DNA of 13,850 bases. Source: an uncultured Phycisphaerales bacterium. GTDB taxonomy: Bacteria > Planctomycetota > Phycisphaerae > Sedimentisphaerales > Anaerobacaceae. This document shows, one piece after another, positions 1-8,289 of the stretch (within the stretch, counting starts at the first letter, position 1; every line of letters begins with the position of its first letter). A model generated the notes under the pieces. It was not told the DNA's origin. It made no database searches and saw only the letters and a list, made by a program, of their open reading frames with translations. The stretch covers positions 1 to 13,850 of the forward strand of contig CALMMH010000141.1 in NCBI GenBank assembly GCA_937868145.1. Direction: 5' to 3'. Position numbers and translations under genes: made by a program.

Positions 1-2
1 AG

Positions 3-1394
3 GCCCAGGTCGGCATGGCCGTCGTGGTGCACCACTCGTTCCCGGATGAGATCGAGCTGGCCAACGGCGTGGCGACCTTCGAGAGAACCGGAACCGGATC
101 GGCCGCAGAGATCACCCTGGTCAGCCAGCGAAACGCGGTGTCCGTGACGAATCCGGAGGACGGCTCGACGCCGGAAGAAGTCACGGCCTCCATCTACGCC
201 TCGGGCAGCGTCGTCCCCCCCATTCTCAAGCAGGCGTCCAGCCTGACCCGCATGGGCGAAACGGTGATGACCTGGCGCGCCGAGTACATGAGTCTGATCG
301 ATCTGCTCGTCCGCGTCAGCGACGAATTCGCCCGAACCACGGGCAAAACCCAGTACACACTCGACATCGAATACAAGAAGGTCGCCCCTGGGGGCCGCAT
401 TCTGCCGGCCGGCGGACTCGTGATCAAACAAGTCCGCCCGATCCCCACGTCCGAAGACACGCAGACTCCGTTCCTGGTCAATCAGCCCATCGAATACGAG
501 GTCTACAGTGGCGAAGTCCTCGTGGACGCCAGCAACGAAGCGGTGGACGTCTTCGCGGACCACCGCCTCAAGTCGCGATGGACGCTTCAGACGAAAAATG
601 CGATTCTCGACGCAAACGCTCTGGCGGAAGGACTCTTTACCGACGTGCAGATCGAGTATCTCGACGAGGATCAAGTCCGCACCATCTCAGGACAGCTCTC
701 CCTCCTGCCGTCGGCCACGCACAGTTCCCAGCGGACGGAGACCCTCGATAGCTGGCGCCTGAACGAGCTGGAGAACCCTCGCCTGTACAGCCTGTGGACG
801 ACGGACATCCCGACGTCCATCCCACCGTCCCAGCGTCCGATTCTGACCCTGTCGGATCTTGGCTGCGCAGGCTATAACGTTCCGTACACATTCCTGAAGC
901 TGGACGTCTCCTACGCAGAGCCCGTCGAATCCTGGAGTTCCGGCGGCATTCAGCCCACCAGAAACAATGAGGTGCATCTGTGGCCTCGCACGGCCGCCGG
1001 CGACAAGGATATCCATCAGGAAAGGGCTCTCTCCTCGAACGGGATCTCGATCCGATCGTCTTTTTACTATCCGCCGTTGCCCAAGGGGCTCAGCGCCTGG
1101 GAGTTCGGCGGCGCCAACACGGCTCCTCTGAAGCGTTGGGAACAGACAACCATCGAGGGATTGACGGCCGAACCGATCGTCCTGACGGGATACTACTCGC
1201 AGACGTTCCGGCCGGAGCACCATAATCTGACGGAGCACTTTCTGTTCGAGCCGAGACTGGAGCCAGGGATCTCCGCGGAAATCCTCAGCCAACTGCAGGA
1301 CAGGAACATCCGGTTCATTCACATGATTCTGGATAAGGACGGCGTGGGAGGGGATCGGTCGCAAATCACCACGTATGGCATCGAGACGTGGTGA
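3..1394 (+). CDS. PEP/pyruvate-binding domain protein (PPDK_N type), 5'-truncated
   Basis: This is the C-terminal part of a larger protein. The frame is open to the left edge (Ala-Gln-Val-Gly precede the Met at 15), so that Met is probably internal. Counting from it, residues 1-145 match the end of a pyruvate phosphate dikinase-type PEP/pyruvate-binding domain: a VGMAVVVHHSF strand, ELANGVA at 14-20, VTNPEDGSTPEEV at 44-56, and a closing strand pair LDIEYKK (116-122) and VIKQVRPIP (136-144). In this family the domain is an ATP-grasp-like fold that handles phosphoryl transfer to pyruvate or PEP. The ATP-binding N-terminus lies outside the window. Residues about 150-459 are beta-rich, and I do not recognise them; no dikinase His or C-terminal PEP-utilising barrel is visible. 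This is therefore not a classical PpdK or PpsA but one of the stand-alone PPDK_N proteins, whose substrate is unknown. Stop at 1392-1394; a hairpin follows about 160 bp downstream. Confidence 0.75.
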   Translation, partial: AQVGMAVVVHHSFPDEIELANGVATFERTGTGSAAEITLVSQRNAVSVTNPEDGSTPEEVTASIYASGSVVPPILKQASSLTRMGETVMTWRAEYMSLIDLLVRVSDEFARTTGKTQYTLDIEYKKVAPGGRILPAGGLVIKQVRPIPTSEDTQTPFLVNQPIEYEVYSGEVLVDASNEAVDVFADHRLKSRWTLQTKNAILDANALAEGLFTDVQIEYLDEDQVRTISGQLSLLPSATHSSQRTETLDSWRLNELENPRLYSLWTTDIPTSIPPSQRPILTLSDLGCAGYNVPYTFLKLDVSYAEPVESWSSGGIQPTRNNEVHLWPRTAAGDKDIHQERALSSNGISIRSSFYYPPLPKGLSAWEFGGANTAPLKRWEQTTIEGLTAEPIVLTGYYSQTFRPEHHNLTEHFLFEPRLEPGISAEILSQLQDRNIRFIHMILDKDGVGGDRSQITTYGIETW

Positions 1395-1551
1395 GGTGAT
1401 CCCACAGTCCCGGCTGGACGCCACATTCGAGGGCACGGCGTCTTCGCATGCCTGCCTCATACCAGCCAACCCACCGCCCCCAGTGCCTCTGCATCTGTCT
1501 GGCCCTATTTGCCGGAGCACTTCAAGGCTGCAATCAGAACCTTCGTGCAGG

Positions 1552-1579
1552 CCCCTGCGAGCAACATTGATCGCAGGGG
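1552..1579 (+). terminator. GC-rich hairpin, possible terminator
   Basis: The arms CCCCTGCGA (1552-1560) and TCGCAGGGG (1571-1579) are perfect 9-bp complements around a 10-nt loop. The hairpin starts 157 bp after the stop of the PEP-binding gene and is the strongest hairpin I found in the window. No T-tract follows on the + strand, so it is not a canonical intrinsic terminator. It could instead be an RNA processing or stability element. It overlaps the only plausible ribosome-binding stretch for the doubtful ORF at 1589. Confidence 0.4.
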
Positions 1580-1588
1580 ACATCAGGT

Positions 1589-1822
1589 ATGAACACGCGA
1601 GCATTCATCATTGAAGTCATAAGGATCGGGGACATACACTTTGACCGAAATACGATCGCCACCCGAAACCACAAGGCCGGGAAAGCCATGGCGGAACGTC
1701 CGATGCCCGAGGCGATCATGACGGAACTGTCCCACTACGTCGCCACGCTCCCAGATGGACAAGAGAGGCTCTTCAATGGCAAGTTCAGCCCCTGTCGATC
1801 CGGTACTGCGGCAGGCAATTGA
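1589..1822 (+). CDS. doubtful small hypothetical ORF
   Basis: A 77-codon ORF that starts ATG AAC ACG, with GGGG 9 bases upstream as its only ribosome-binding candidate; that GGGG is locked in the 1552-1579 hairpin. The product has a polar N-terminal half and a segment MTELSHYVATLPDGQE (residues 47-62) that looks protein-like. It matches no family I know, and the last residues look random. It could be a decayed gene fragment or chance. The overlapping frame at 1776-1871 looks equally plausible, which would fit a frameshifted remnant. Confidence 0.2.
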   Translation: MNTRAFIIEVIRIGDIHFDRNTIATRNHKAGKAMAERPMPEAIMTELSHYVATLPDGQERLFNGKFSPCRSGTAAGN

Positions 1823-1871
1823 CCAACTGCCGGTAGCGGACTGGATAGAACACCGTTCTGCCGTGTTGTAG
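1776..1871 (+). CDS. doubtful 31-residue ORF
   Basis: A short ORF with GAGAGG 7 bases before its ATG. It encodes a 31-residue peptide with a credible helix, DPVLRQAIDQLPVADWIEH (residues 8-26). It overlaps the end of the 1589-1822 ORF in another frame. The pair could be one former gene split by a frameshift, with the first frame giving the N-terminal part and this one the C-terminal part. No family is recognised, and chance is a serious alternative. Confidence 0.15.
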   Translation: MASSAPVDPVLRQAIDQLPVADWIEHRSAVL

Positions 1872-1967
1872 GACGAGGAACATCGGCTGTCATGAAGTCA
1901 TGACGAGCCCCAACCGCGTGCCCTTACTGGATACCCGTATGGACGGGGCGCGAATACTCGTATCACC

Positions 1968-1996
1968 TTGTCAGTACCTGGAGATCTTGTTAGTAT
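1968..1996 (+). promoter_or_regulatory. sigma-70-like promoter for the ECF-kinase operon
   Basis: A TTGTCA -35 (1968-1973) and a TAGTAT -10 (1991-1996) are separated by 17 bp, matching TTGACA at 5 of 6 and TATAAT at 4 of 6 positions. Transcription would start near 2003 and leave a leader of about 180 nt before the sigma factor. It lies in the only relatively AT-rich patch of this intergenic region. Planctomycete promoters are poorly defined, so this rests on consensus alone. Confidence 0.35.
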
Positions 1997-2138
1997 GCGT
2001 TAATAGACACTCGATGCCGCTCGATCCGGTCGGGGTTCCCGGCGGTCGCAGGTGCTTGAGGTTTCGGCAGGAACCGGGCCCATCCCGGGTTCGCGCAGTC
2101 TACCGGAGGGATTGCAGGGTCTGGAAAAGTAGAACTCG

Positions 2139-2158
2139 GTCTCCCCTTGATGGGAGAC
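2139..2158 (+). promoter_or_regulatory. leader hairpin upstream of sigma factor
   Basis: Perfect 7-bp arms GTCTCCC (2139-2145) and GGGAGAC (2152-2158) enclose the 6-nt loop CTTGAT. The hairpin ends 23 nt before the sigma factor ATG, inside the predicted leader. It has no following T-run. It could be an RNA regulatory hairpin or a DNA operator palindrome; no function can be fixed from sequence. Confidence 0.3.
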
Positions 2159-2181
2159 TTTGCCGGGGCGACAGAATCACG

Positions 2182-2754
2182 ATGCCAGATGAGTCCAGAA
2201 ACAACGTTACGCGCATCCTGCACGCGGTAGAGCGAGGGGAGGCCAGGGCGTTGGACGAATTGCTGCCCCTGGTCTACGATGAACTCCGTCTGATGGCATC
2301 CCAGAAGCTGTCGCACGAATCTCCCGGGCAGACGCTCCAAGCCACCGCGCTGGTCCATGAGGCCTACCTCCGTCTTATCGGTTCGGAGGGCAACGCCTGG
2401 TCAAACCGCACGTACTTTTTCGGCGCGGCAGCAGAGGCTATGCGCCGCATCCTGGTTGAACGCGCTCGCAGGAAAGGGAGCAAGAAACGTGGTGGAGACC
2501 GCCATCGCGTGGATTTCACGAGTGCGGATGTGATGGCGGAGGAATCCCCGGACGACCTGATTGCCATGGACGAAGCCCTCACGAATTTCTCGGAAACCGA
2601 TCCCGTCAAGGCCGAGCTGGTCAAACTGCGTTTCTTCGCCGGTCTGAGCTTCGAGCAGGCCGCGGATCTGCTGGATATCTCCCCTGCCACAGCAAGACGG
2701 CACTGGAACTACGCACGGGCCTGGCTGTACGGCCGAATCTGCTCCACGGATTGA
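2182..2754 (+). CDS. ECF-subfamily RNA polymerase sigma factor (TIGR02999-like)
   Basis: This encodes a 190-residue ECF sigma factor, which directs RNA polymerase to a specific promoter set. Region 2 covers about residues 10-97: LLPLVYDELRLMA (27-39), then TLQATALVHEAYLRL (51-65), then YFFGAAAEAMRRILVERAR (78-96). A basic linker KGSKKRGGDRHR (98-109) leads into region 4 at about 130-186, with helix-turn-helix LSFEQAADLLDISPATARRHW (155-175). I chose the ATG at 2182 because the family begins with a short polar stretch followed by a 'thr-lle' helix just before region 2. The same frame is open back to 1900, but that 94-residue extension is Arg-rich and unlike any sigma factor. No anti-sigma gene adjoins it. 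A Ser/Thr kinase gene follows 126 bp downstream, a pairing well known in Planctomycetes, where the kinase is thought to control the sigma factor. Confidence 0.9.
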   Translation: MPDESRNNVTRILHAVERGEARALDELLPLVYDELRLMASQKLSHESPGQTLQATALVHEAYLRLIGSEGNAWSNRTYFFGAAAEAMRRILVERARRKGSKKRGGDRHRVDFTSADVMAEESPDDLIAMDEALTNFSETDPVKAELVKLRFFAGLSFEQAADLLDISPATARRHWNYARAWLYGRICSTD

Positions 2755-2851
2755 TCCCGCACATTTTTTCGTTTTTCCCGTAAAATCTTGATCGAACCCA
2801 CGGCCAATCTGCGCAGGTTCTGTAGAAAGGGCAGAATGCAGGACCTTGGCT

Positions 2852-2865
2852 CCTGTATGAACAGG
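2852..2865 (+). promoter_or_regulatory. small hairpin before kinase start
   Basis: Arms CCTGT (2852-2856) and ACAGG (2861-2865) enclose an ATGA tetraloop 15 nt before the kinase ATG. The right arm runs into AGGTAAGAG, the only purine-rich stretch that could serve as the kinase ribosome-binding site, so the hairpin could limit its translation. It is short and may be chance. Confidence 0.2.
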
Positions 2866-2880
2866 TAAGAGTCTTCCGTT

Positions 2881-5800
2881 ATGACGCCAGAACAAAACCC
2901 AGAAGAACTATTCCACCGGGCTTTGGAGTTGAAGGATCCCGAGAAGCGGGCCTCCTATTTGGATGAAGTCTGCGCCGGAAATGCAGAACTGCGAGCACAA
3001 GTCGATGCCTTGCTCAGGTGGGATCGCGAAGCCGGAGGGTTCATGGACCTGCCGGATAGAGACCCCGATGCCACCCGGGAGGCACCCCCCATCCCGGACA
3101 TGACAGGCACGGAGATCGGTCGCTACAAGCTCCTGGAGAAAATTGGGGAAGGCGGCATGGCGACCGTCTACATGGCCGAGCAGAGGCACCCGATCTGCCG
3201 CCGGGTGGCCCTGAAGATCATCAAGCTGGGGATGGATACCAAGCAAGTCATCGCCCGCTTCGAGGCGGAGCGTCAGGCTCTGGCTCTGATGGATCACCCC
3301 AACATCGCCACGGTATTGGACGCAGGGACGACCGAAACGGGACGGCCTTACTTTGTCATGGAGCTTGTCCGGGGATTGCCCATCACTAAGTTCTGTGACA
3401 CAAACAACTTAACCACGCGGGAACGTCTGGAGTTGTTCGTGTCCGTCTGCCATGCCGTCCAGCATGCCCATCAACGCGGGATCATCCACCGGGACATCAA
3501 GCCGTCCAACGTGCTGGTCACGCTGCACGATGGCAAGCCGGTCCCCAAGGTGATAGACTTCGGGATCGCCAAAGCCCTGAATCAGCGACTGACCGAGAAG
3601 ACCATCTTTACTCGGTACTCCCAGATGATCGGCACGCCGGAGTACATGAGCCCTGAGCAAGCCGAAATGAGTGGGCTGGACGTAGATACGAGAACCGATG
3701 TCTTCTCGTTAGGCGTACTCCTCTACGAGTTGCTCGCCGGTAGAACGCCATTCGATTCGGAGTACCTGCTGAGCAAGGGCTATGGAGAGATGCAGCGGAT
3801 CATCCGGGAGGAGGAACCGACACGCCCGTCCACCAAAGTCAGCACTCTGGGAGAAGCTCTCGCCGATGTCGCCAGGCACCGCAGGGTGGCGCCGGAAGCC
3901 TTGAGGAAGCTGATGCGCGGCGATCTGGACTGGATCGTGATGAAGACGCTGGAGAAAGACAGGACGCGTCGGTACGAGACGGTGCACGCCCTGACGGAAG
4001 ACATCGAACGGCACCTGCGGAACGAGCCGATCACGGCGTCATCGCCCGGGACGATCTACCGCCTGCAGAAGTTTCTGCGAAGGAATCGCACGAAGGTCGT
4101 AACCTGGTCGGCCGTCGGTGTGATTGTCGTCGGGCTGCTGCTTGTCCCTGGCGCCTACCTGCGTTTCCGGACCGAGCGAATCCAAAGCAACCATCTCCGG
4201 ACGATCGCACTGGTTGAGGATCTGGTCACCAGCGGCGACTATGAACGGGCGTTGGCTGAAGTTCGACCCGTTCTCTCCAGCCGGTTCGTCGGCCCGGAAG
4301 CCGGACTTTTGAATGCGCGTATCTTGCTGGAACTGCAGAATCCCGACGCCAGCGTCGAACAGTTGTACAAACTGCTGAACGAGCGGTCCGAAATCGCCGC
4401 CAACGCTCATTTTCTCCTTGCGCGGATCTATCTGGAGTCTGCCGCCCGGGATCCTCACATGAAAGACAAAGCGGAGGTTCACCTGCAGCATGGGGAACAA
4501 CTGCTGCCGAGAACGACCCAGGCCTATTTGCTCCGCGCCGTCGTGGCACAAACGGTCGACGGGACTCTCCGATGGCTGGATGAAGCCCTGCAACTGGATC
4601 CGGCGAACTACGATGCCCATCGGGCCCGCGCCCTGACCTGTTTCGCACTCGGCGAATACCGTGATATGGAGACAGAGGCATCCATCATGATCGGCAGCCA
4701 GCCGAAGAATCCGGCGGGTTATTCACTTCGCGCCATCGCACGGCGTGAACTGGCGCAGACGCAAAACGACGGCCAACTGCTCAACAAGGCTGTTGCAGAC
4801 CACAACCGCGCGATCGATTTGACCTCGCCGCACGACAGCCGTTTGGCGGATCTCCATGACCAGCGTCACCGGACTCTCATACGGATGGGCAAGTACGATG
4901 ATGCGCTTGCCGACGTGCAGACCTGTTTGCAGACGCAGCCCCGCGACCCGGCATACCATTTCGACCTGTTCTGCGTGTTGCTGGCATTGGGCCAATACGA
5001 CAAGGCCCAGGCAGAATACGACAATATCCGCGAGTCCGGCCTGATGAACCCGATGCATTTCGACAGTCTGGCCGCCAAGTACGTTTCCGACAGTCTGTGG
5101 TCGAGAGGGTCGTGGTATCCTCAGGACAAACCGCCGGTGGGGAAGGCCTTCGAGAGCATGCACGCCGCGGCCATGCAATACCATCAGCTTGCCGAGCGGG
5201 CCAAGCGTGTCGTGGCTGAAGGTTTTCATCCGAGCTTCTCGCCGGACGGCATGCAATTGGCCTACAGCAGAGGCGTGCTTGGCGCCAGCGGCATTGAGAT
5301 TCTTCATTTCGGCACAGGCAAGACCCGGCTGTTGACCGTGCCCGGCAAAGACCCGGCGTGGTCTCCCGACGGACAGTACATTCTCTACGTTCGTGACCGG
5401 CAGTTCTTGTCCATGCAAGACTTGACATCGCCGGGTGAGGGACAATCTCAGCGGTGGGAACCGGAAGAGGTTTGGATGATCCGAACCGACGGCACGGAGC
5501 GTCCGCGGTTTCTGGCCAAGGGGGCTTGGCCCAACTGGTCGGGCGATTCAAAGCGGCTTTACTACCACAGCCGTCTGGACAAGATGGTGTATTCCATATC
5601 GACGGATCCCAACAACGCGAATCCGAGGAAAGTGTTCGCATGCGAGACCCAGTTTCCCGTGGTTTCACCCGATGAGAAATTCATCGCATTCATCGAAAAG
5701 GAAACCGGCGCATTCAAGATCGTGGATCTGACCGATGGATCCGTGGCGGCATCCTGGTCGGGGCTTGGCAGAAACGGGGCATCAGTCATCTGCTGGTCGG

Positions 5801-6048
5801 CTGACGGGAAACGGTTGGCTATTGGATGTTATTGGCAGGGAGGGCTCTGGATCTATGACCTGGACACCAAACAGGCGACCCGGATATTCGATGGTTCATT
5901 CGCCTGGTGCGGTTGGTCGGCTCCCGATATGAGCCGTATGGTCATCGAGCGGGTATTTGGAGGGTGGCATCACGAGATTTGGGTCGCCGATGTGGTTGAA
6001 GACGGCGTCCCGATGGTTGCCCGCAAGGACTCGGACGCACAGAAATAG
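2881..6048 (+). CDS. transmembrane Ser/Thr protein kinase with TPR and PD40 propeller
   Basis: A 1055-residue Hanks-type kinase with all catalytic motifs present: Gly-rich loop GEGGMATVY (89-97), ATP-anchoring Lys112 in VALK, catalytic HRDIKPSN (203-210), DFG (226-228), and activation segment GTPEYMSPEQ (251-260). It should be active. Residues 1-75 are the helical leader usual in planctomycete kinases. After the kinase lobe and a stretch ending near 400 (RRNR), a single membrane helix spans about 406-427, placing the kinase in the cytoplasm and the rest outside. Residues about 435-720 are TPR-like helical repeats, for example GKYDDALADVQTCLQTQPRDP (670-690). Residues 775-1050 carry six PD40/TolB-type motifs of the WSPDG kind, at 785-791, 826-832, 885-891, 927-933, 971-977 and 1011-1017, giving a six-bladed propeller. 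It probably phosphorylates proteins in response to an envelope ligand, and the upstream sigma factor is the obvious candidate partner. Confidence 0.9.
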   Translation: MTPEQNPEELFHRALELKDPEKRASYLDEVCAGNAELRAQVDALLRWDREAGGFMDLPDRDPDATREAPPIPDMTGTEIGRYKLLEKIGEGGMATVYMAEQRHPICRRVALKIIKLGMDTKQVIARFEAERQALALMDHPNIATVLDAGTTETGRPYFVMELVRGLPITKFCDTNNLTTRERLELFVSVCHAVQHAHQRGIIHRDIKPSNVLVTLHDGKPVPKVIDFGIAKALNQRLTEKTIFTRYSQMIGTPEYMSPEQAEMSGLDVDTRTDVFSLGVLLYELLAGRTPFDSEYLLSKGYGEMQRIIREEEPTRPSTKVSTLGEALADVARHRRVAPEALRKLMRGDLDWIVMKTLEKDRTRRYETVHALTEDIERHLRNEPITASSPGTIYRLQKFLRRNRTKVVTWSAVGVIVVGLLLVPGAYLRFRTERIQSNHLRTIALVEDLVTSGDYERALAEVRPVLSSRFVGPEAGLLNARILLELQNPDASVEQLYKLLNERSEIAANAHFLLARIYLESAARDPHMKDKAEVHLQHGEQLLPRTTQAYLLRAVVAQTVDGTLRWLDEALQLDPANYDAHRARALTCFALGEYRDMETEASIMIGSQPKNPAGYSLRAIARRELAQTQNDGQLLNKAVADHNRAIDLTSPHDSRLADLHDQRHRTLIRMGKYDDALADVQTCLQTQPRDPAYHFDLFCVLLALGQYDKAQAEYDNIRESGLMNPMHFDSLAAKYVSDSLWSRGSWYPQDKPPVGKAFESMHAAAMQYHQLAERAKRVVAEGFHPSFSPDGMQLAYSRGVLGASGIEILHFGTGKTRLLTVPGKDPAWSPDGQYILYVRDRQFLSMQDLTSPGEGQSQRWEPEEVWMIRTDGTERPRFLAKGAWPNWSGDSKRLYYHSRLDKMVYSISTDPNNANPRKVFACETQFPVVSPDEKFIAFIEKETGAFKIVDLTDGSVAASWSGLGRNGASVICWSADGKRLAIGCYWQGGLWIYDLDTKQATRIFDGSFAWCGWSAPDMSRMVIERVFGGWHHEIWVADVVEDGVPMVARKDSDAQK

Positions 6049-6076
6049 CCACAGCCATACGAAGAAGGAGTGAGAA

Positions 6077-7411
6077 ATGAAAGCGAGAGCAGTGATGACC
6101 GCGGCTGTTGCGCTGGGGGTGGCTTGCAGCAGTCTGGCTGCCGATTGGCCGCAATATCTCGGCCCGGCCAGAAACTCGACGTCGCCGGAGACAGGACTCT
6201 TGCGCTCTTGGCCTGAAAAGGGGCCGGAGGTGCTCTGGACTGTTGCTGTCGGTATCGGTTATGGTGGACCTGTTGTCAAGGACGGCAAGGTGTACTTGCT
6301 CGACCGGGATGACAAGGTGGGGGATAAGCTGCGGTGTTTCGACCTCTCCAAGGGCAACGAGCTGTGGAGTTTTGCCTATGACGCTCCCGGACGCGTCATG
6401 TTTCCCGGCTCGCGAAGCGTACCGGCCGTGGACGGCAATCACGTCTATTCGTGCGGCGCCTACGGCGATCTCTACTGCATAGATATCGACACACACAAGC
6501 CCGTCTGGAATAAGAACGTTTGGAAGGATTTCGGCGGCGGTCGAATTCCGATATGGGCCATTACTCAGTGTCCTCTAGTCTACGGTGATTTGCTGATCAT
6601 CGCATCCCAAGCTCCTGAAGCGGGTGTGGTTGCCTATGATAAACTCACAGGCAATATCGCCTGGAAGACGCCCAATCTTGGAAATGAGACATATGTCAGT
6701 CCGGCAGTGGTGAAGATAGACGGAAAAGACCATGTTGTAATGGTCACTTCGTCTACGAACCGTATCGGACATCCAGAACTGGCAGATGCTTTGGGGAATA
6801 TCGTTGGAATAGAACCCCTAACAGGGAACATTCTCTGGAAGTACGACAAGTGGCGGTGTCACATTTCGGTGCCGAGCGCCGTTGATGCCGGTGACAACAA
6901 GGTACTCGTCGTAGGCGGATATGAACTCGGCGTCACGATGCTGAAGGTCGAAAAGAAGGCCGACGGCAGCTACGGCGCAACAGAACTCTTTACCACCGAG
7001 GAATTTGGCGATCAGACAAAACCGCCGGTGCTCCACAATGGGTACTTCTATGCTCAGTACGGAACCAATAACCGCAATGACGGTCTGACGTGCATGAGCA
7101 TGGATGGCAAGATCCTGTGGAAGACGAAACGTTCCCCCCAGTTCAATAAAGGCAGCATGATTCTCGTCGACGGTCTGCTTCTCGCCACCGACGGCAGGAA
7201 GACTCTGTATCTCATAGAGCCCGATCCCTCTGGATTCAAGCCACTTGCATCAGCAGAGGTCCTCGGAGAAGGAGGAACAGGAGCAGCAAATGATCCTCTA
7301 GCTTCAAGAGTTGGAGGTTCAACCCAGAACTGGGCGCCGTTGGCGCTTTCCGATGGCAAGCTCCTGATCCGAGACCAAAGCCAGCTCAAGTGTGTCAAGG
7401 TCGCCCAGTGA
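6077..7411 (+). CDS. secreted PQQ-binding-like beta-propeller protein (first copy)
   Basis: A 444-residue exported protein. A signal peptide occupies residues 1-21 (cleavage near SLA-A), followed directly by DWPQYLGPARNSTSP (23-37), the hallmark start of planctomycete outrolled PQQ-like propellers. Blade motifs of the 'A.D..TG...W' type recur: CFDLSKGNELWSF (87-99), CIDIDTHKPVW (134-144), AYDKLTGNIAWKT (186-198), GIEPLTGNILWKY (244-256) and SMDGKILWKT (341-350). It closes with LSDGKLLIRDQ (424-434). PQQ ligands of true quinoprotein dehydrogenases are not evident, so the propeller is probably a structural or binding scaffold rather than an enzyme. A strong GAAGGAG site ends 6 nt before the ATG, and the gene begins 28 bp after the kinase stop, so the two are probably co-transcribed. 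In the loop after WKTPN (197-201) it has only a few residues, where the third copy carries a large insertion. Confidence 0.85.
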   Translation: MKARAVMTAAVALGVACSSLAADWPQYLGPARNSTSPETGLLRSWPEKGPEVLWTVAVGIGYGGPVVKDGKVYLLDRDDKVGDKLRCFDLSKGNELWSFAYDAPGRVMFPGSRSVPAVDGNHVYSCGAYGDLYCIDIDTHKPVWNKNVWKDFGGGRIPIWAITQCPLVYGDLLIIASQAPEAGVVAYDKLTGNIAWKTPNLGNETYVSPAVVKIDGKDHVVMVTSSTNRIGHPELADALGNIVGIEPLTGNILWKYDKWRCHISVPSAVDAGDNKVLVVGGYELGVTMLKVEKKADGSYGATELFTTEEFGDQTKPPVLHNGYFYAQYGTNNRNDGLTCMSMDGKILWKTKRSPQFNKGSMILVDGLLLATDGRKTLYLIEPDPSGFKPLASAEVLGEGGTGAANDPLASRVGGSTQNWAPLALSDGKLLIRDQSQLKCVKVAQ

Positions 7412-7499
7412 TTCCCAAAGAGGCAATTCAACAGCCATGCGACGAAGGGTAGCCGACATGAAGGACGGGGTCTTACGACCACGAAGAAGACAAGGCCAC

Positions 7500-7506
7500 A
7501 GGAGGT
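7500..7506 (+). promoter_or_regulatory. ribosome-binding site fixing the pseudopilin start
   Basis: AGGAGGT lies 5 nt before the ATG at 7512. It selects that start over in-frame GTG 7392, ATG 7437 and ATG 7458, which have weaker or no such site and would give an unusually long basic leader. Confidence 0.65.
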
Positions 7507-7511
7507 CCGAC

Positions 7512-8267
<756 letters not shown>

Positions 8268-8277
8268 CCACTGATAC

Positions 8278-8282
8278 AGGAG
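8278..8282 (+). promoter_or_regulatory. ribosome-binding site for second propeller gene
   Basis: AGGAG lies 7 nt before the ATG at 8290. This favours that ATG over the TTG two codons upstream at 8284. Confidence 0.6.
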
Positions 8283-8289
8283 TTTGTAT

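Larger units (their letters stand above)
1395..2181. other. long intergenic region
   Basis: About 790 bp lie between the PEP-binding gene and the sigma factor, with no convincing coding sequence. The region contains a perfect 9-bp hairpin at 1552-1579, two weak overlapping small ORFs (1589-1822 and 1776-1871), a sigma-70-like promoter at 1968-1996 and a 7-bp hairpin at 2139-2158. A frame continuous with the sigma factor is open back to 1900, but its product upstream of 2182 has no resemblance to an ECF N-terminus. I see no tRNA, insertion sequence or direct-repeat array. Confidence 0.6.

Noticed and set aside
687..1604. 305-codon antisense ORF on the - strand
   Set aside because: It lies opposite the PEP-binding gene, is Arg/Gly-rich with no recognisable domain, and results from the GC-rich codon pattern of the + strand gene.
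1900..2181. 94-residue N-terminal extension of the sigma factor
   Set aside because: The frame is open, but the extension is Arg-rich and non-homologous, overlaps the best promoter and leader hairpin, and the remaining 190 residues already match the usual family length.
2760..2780. T-rich run after the sigma factor as an intrinsic terminator
   Set aside because: No stem-loop precedes the T-runs, so it does not meet the terminator pattern.
7392..7511. longer pseudopilin starts at GTG 7392, ATG 7437 or ATG 7458
   Set aside because: The ATG at 7512 has a near-perfect AGGAGGT at the right distance and gives a normal short prepilin leader.
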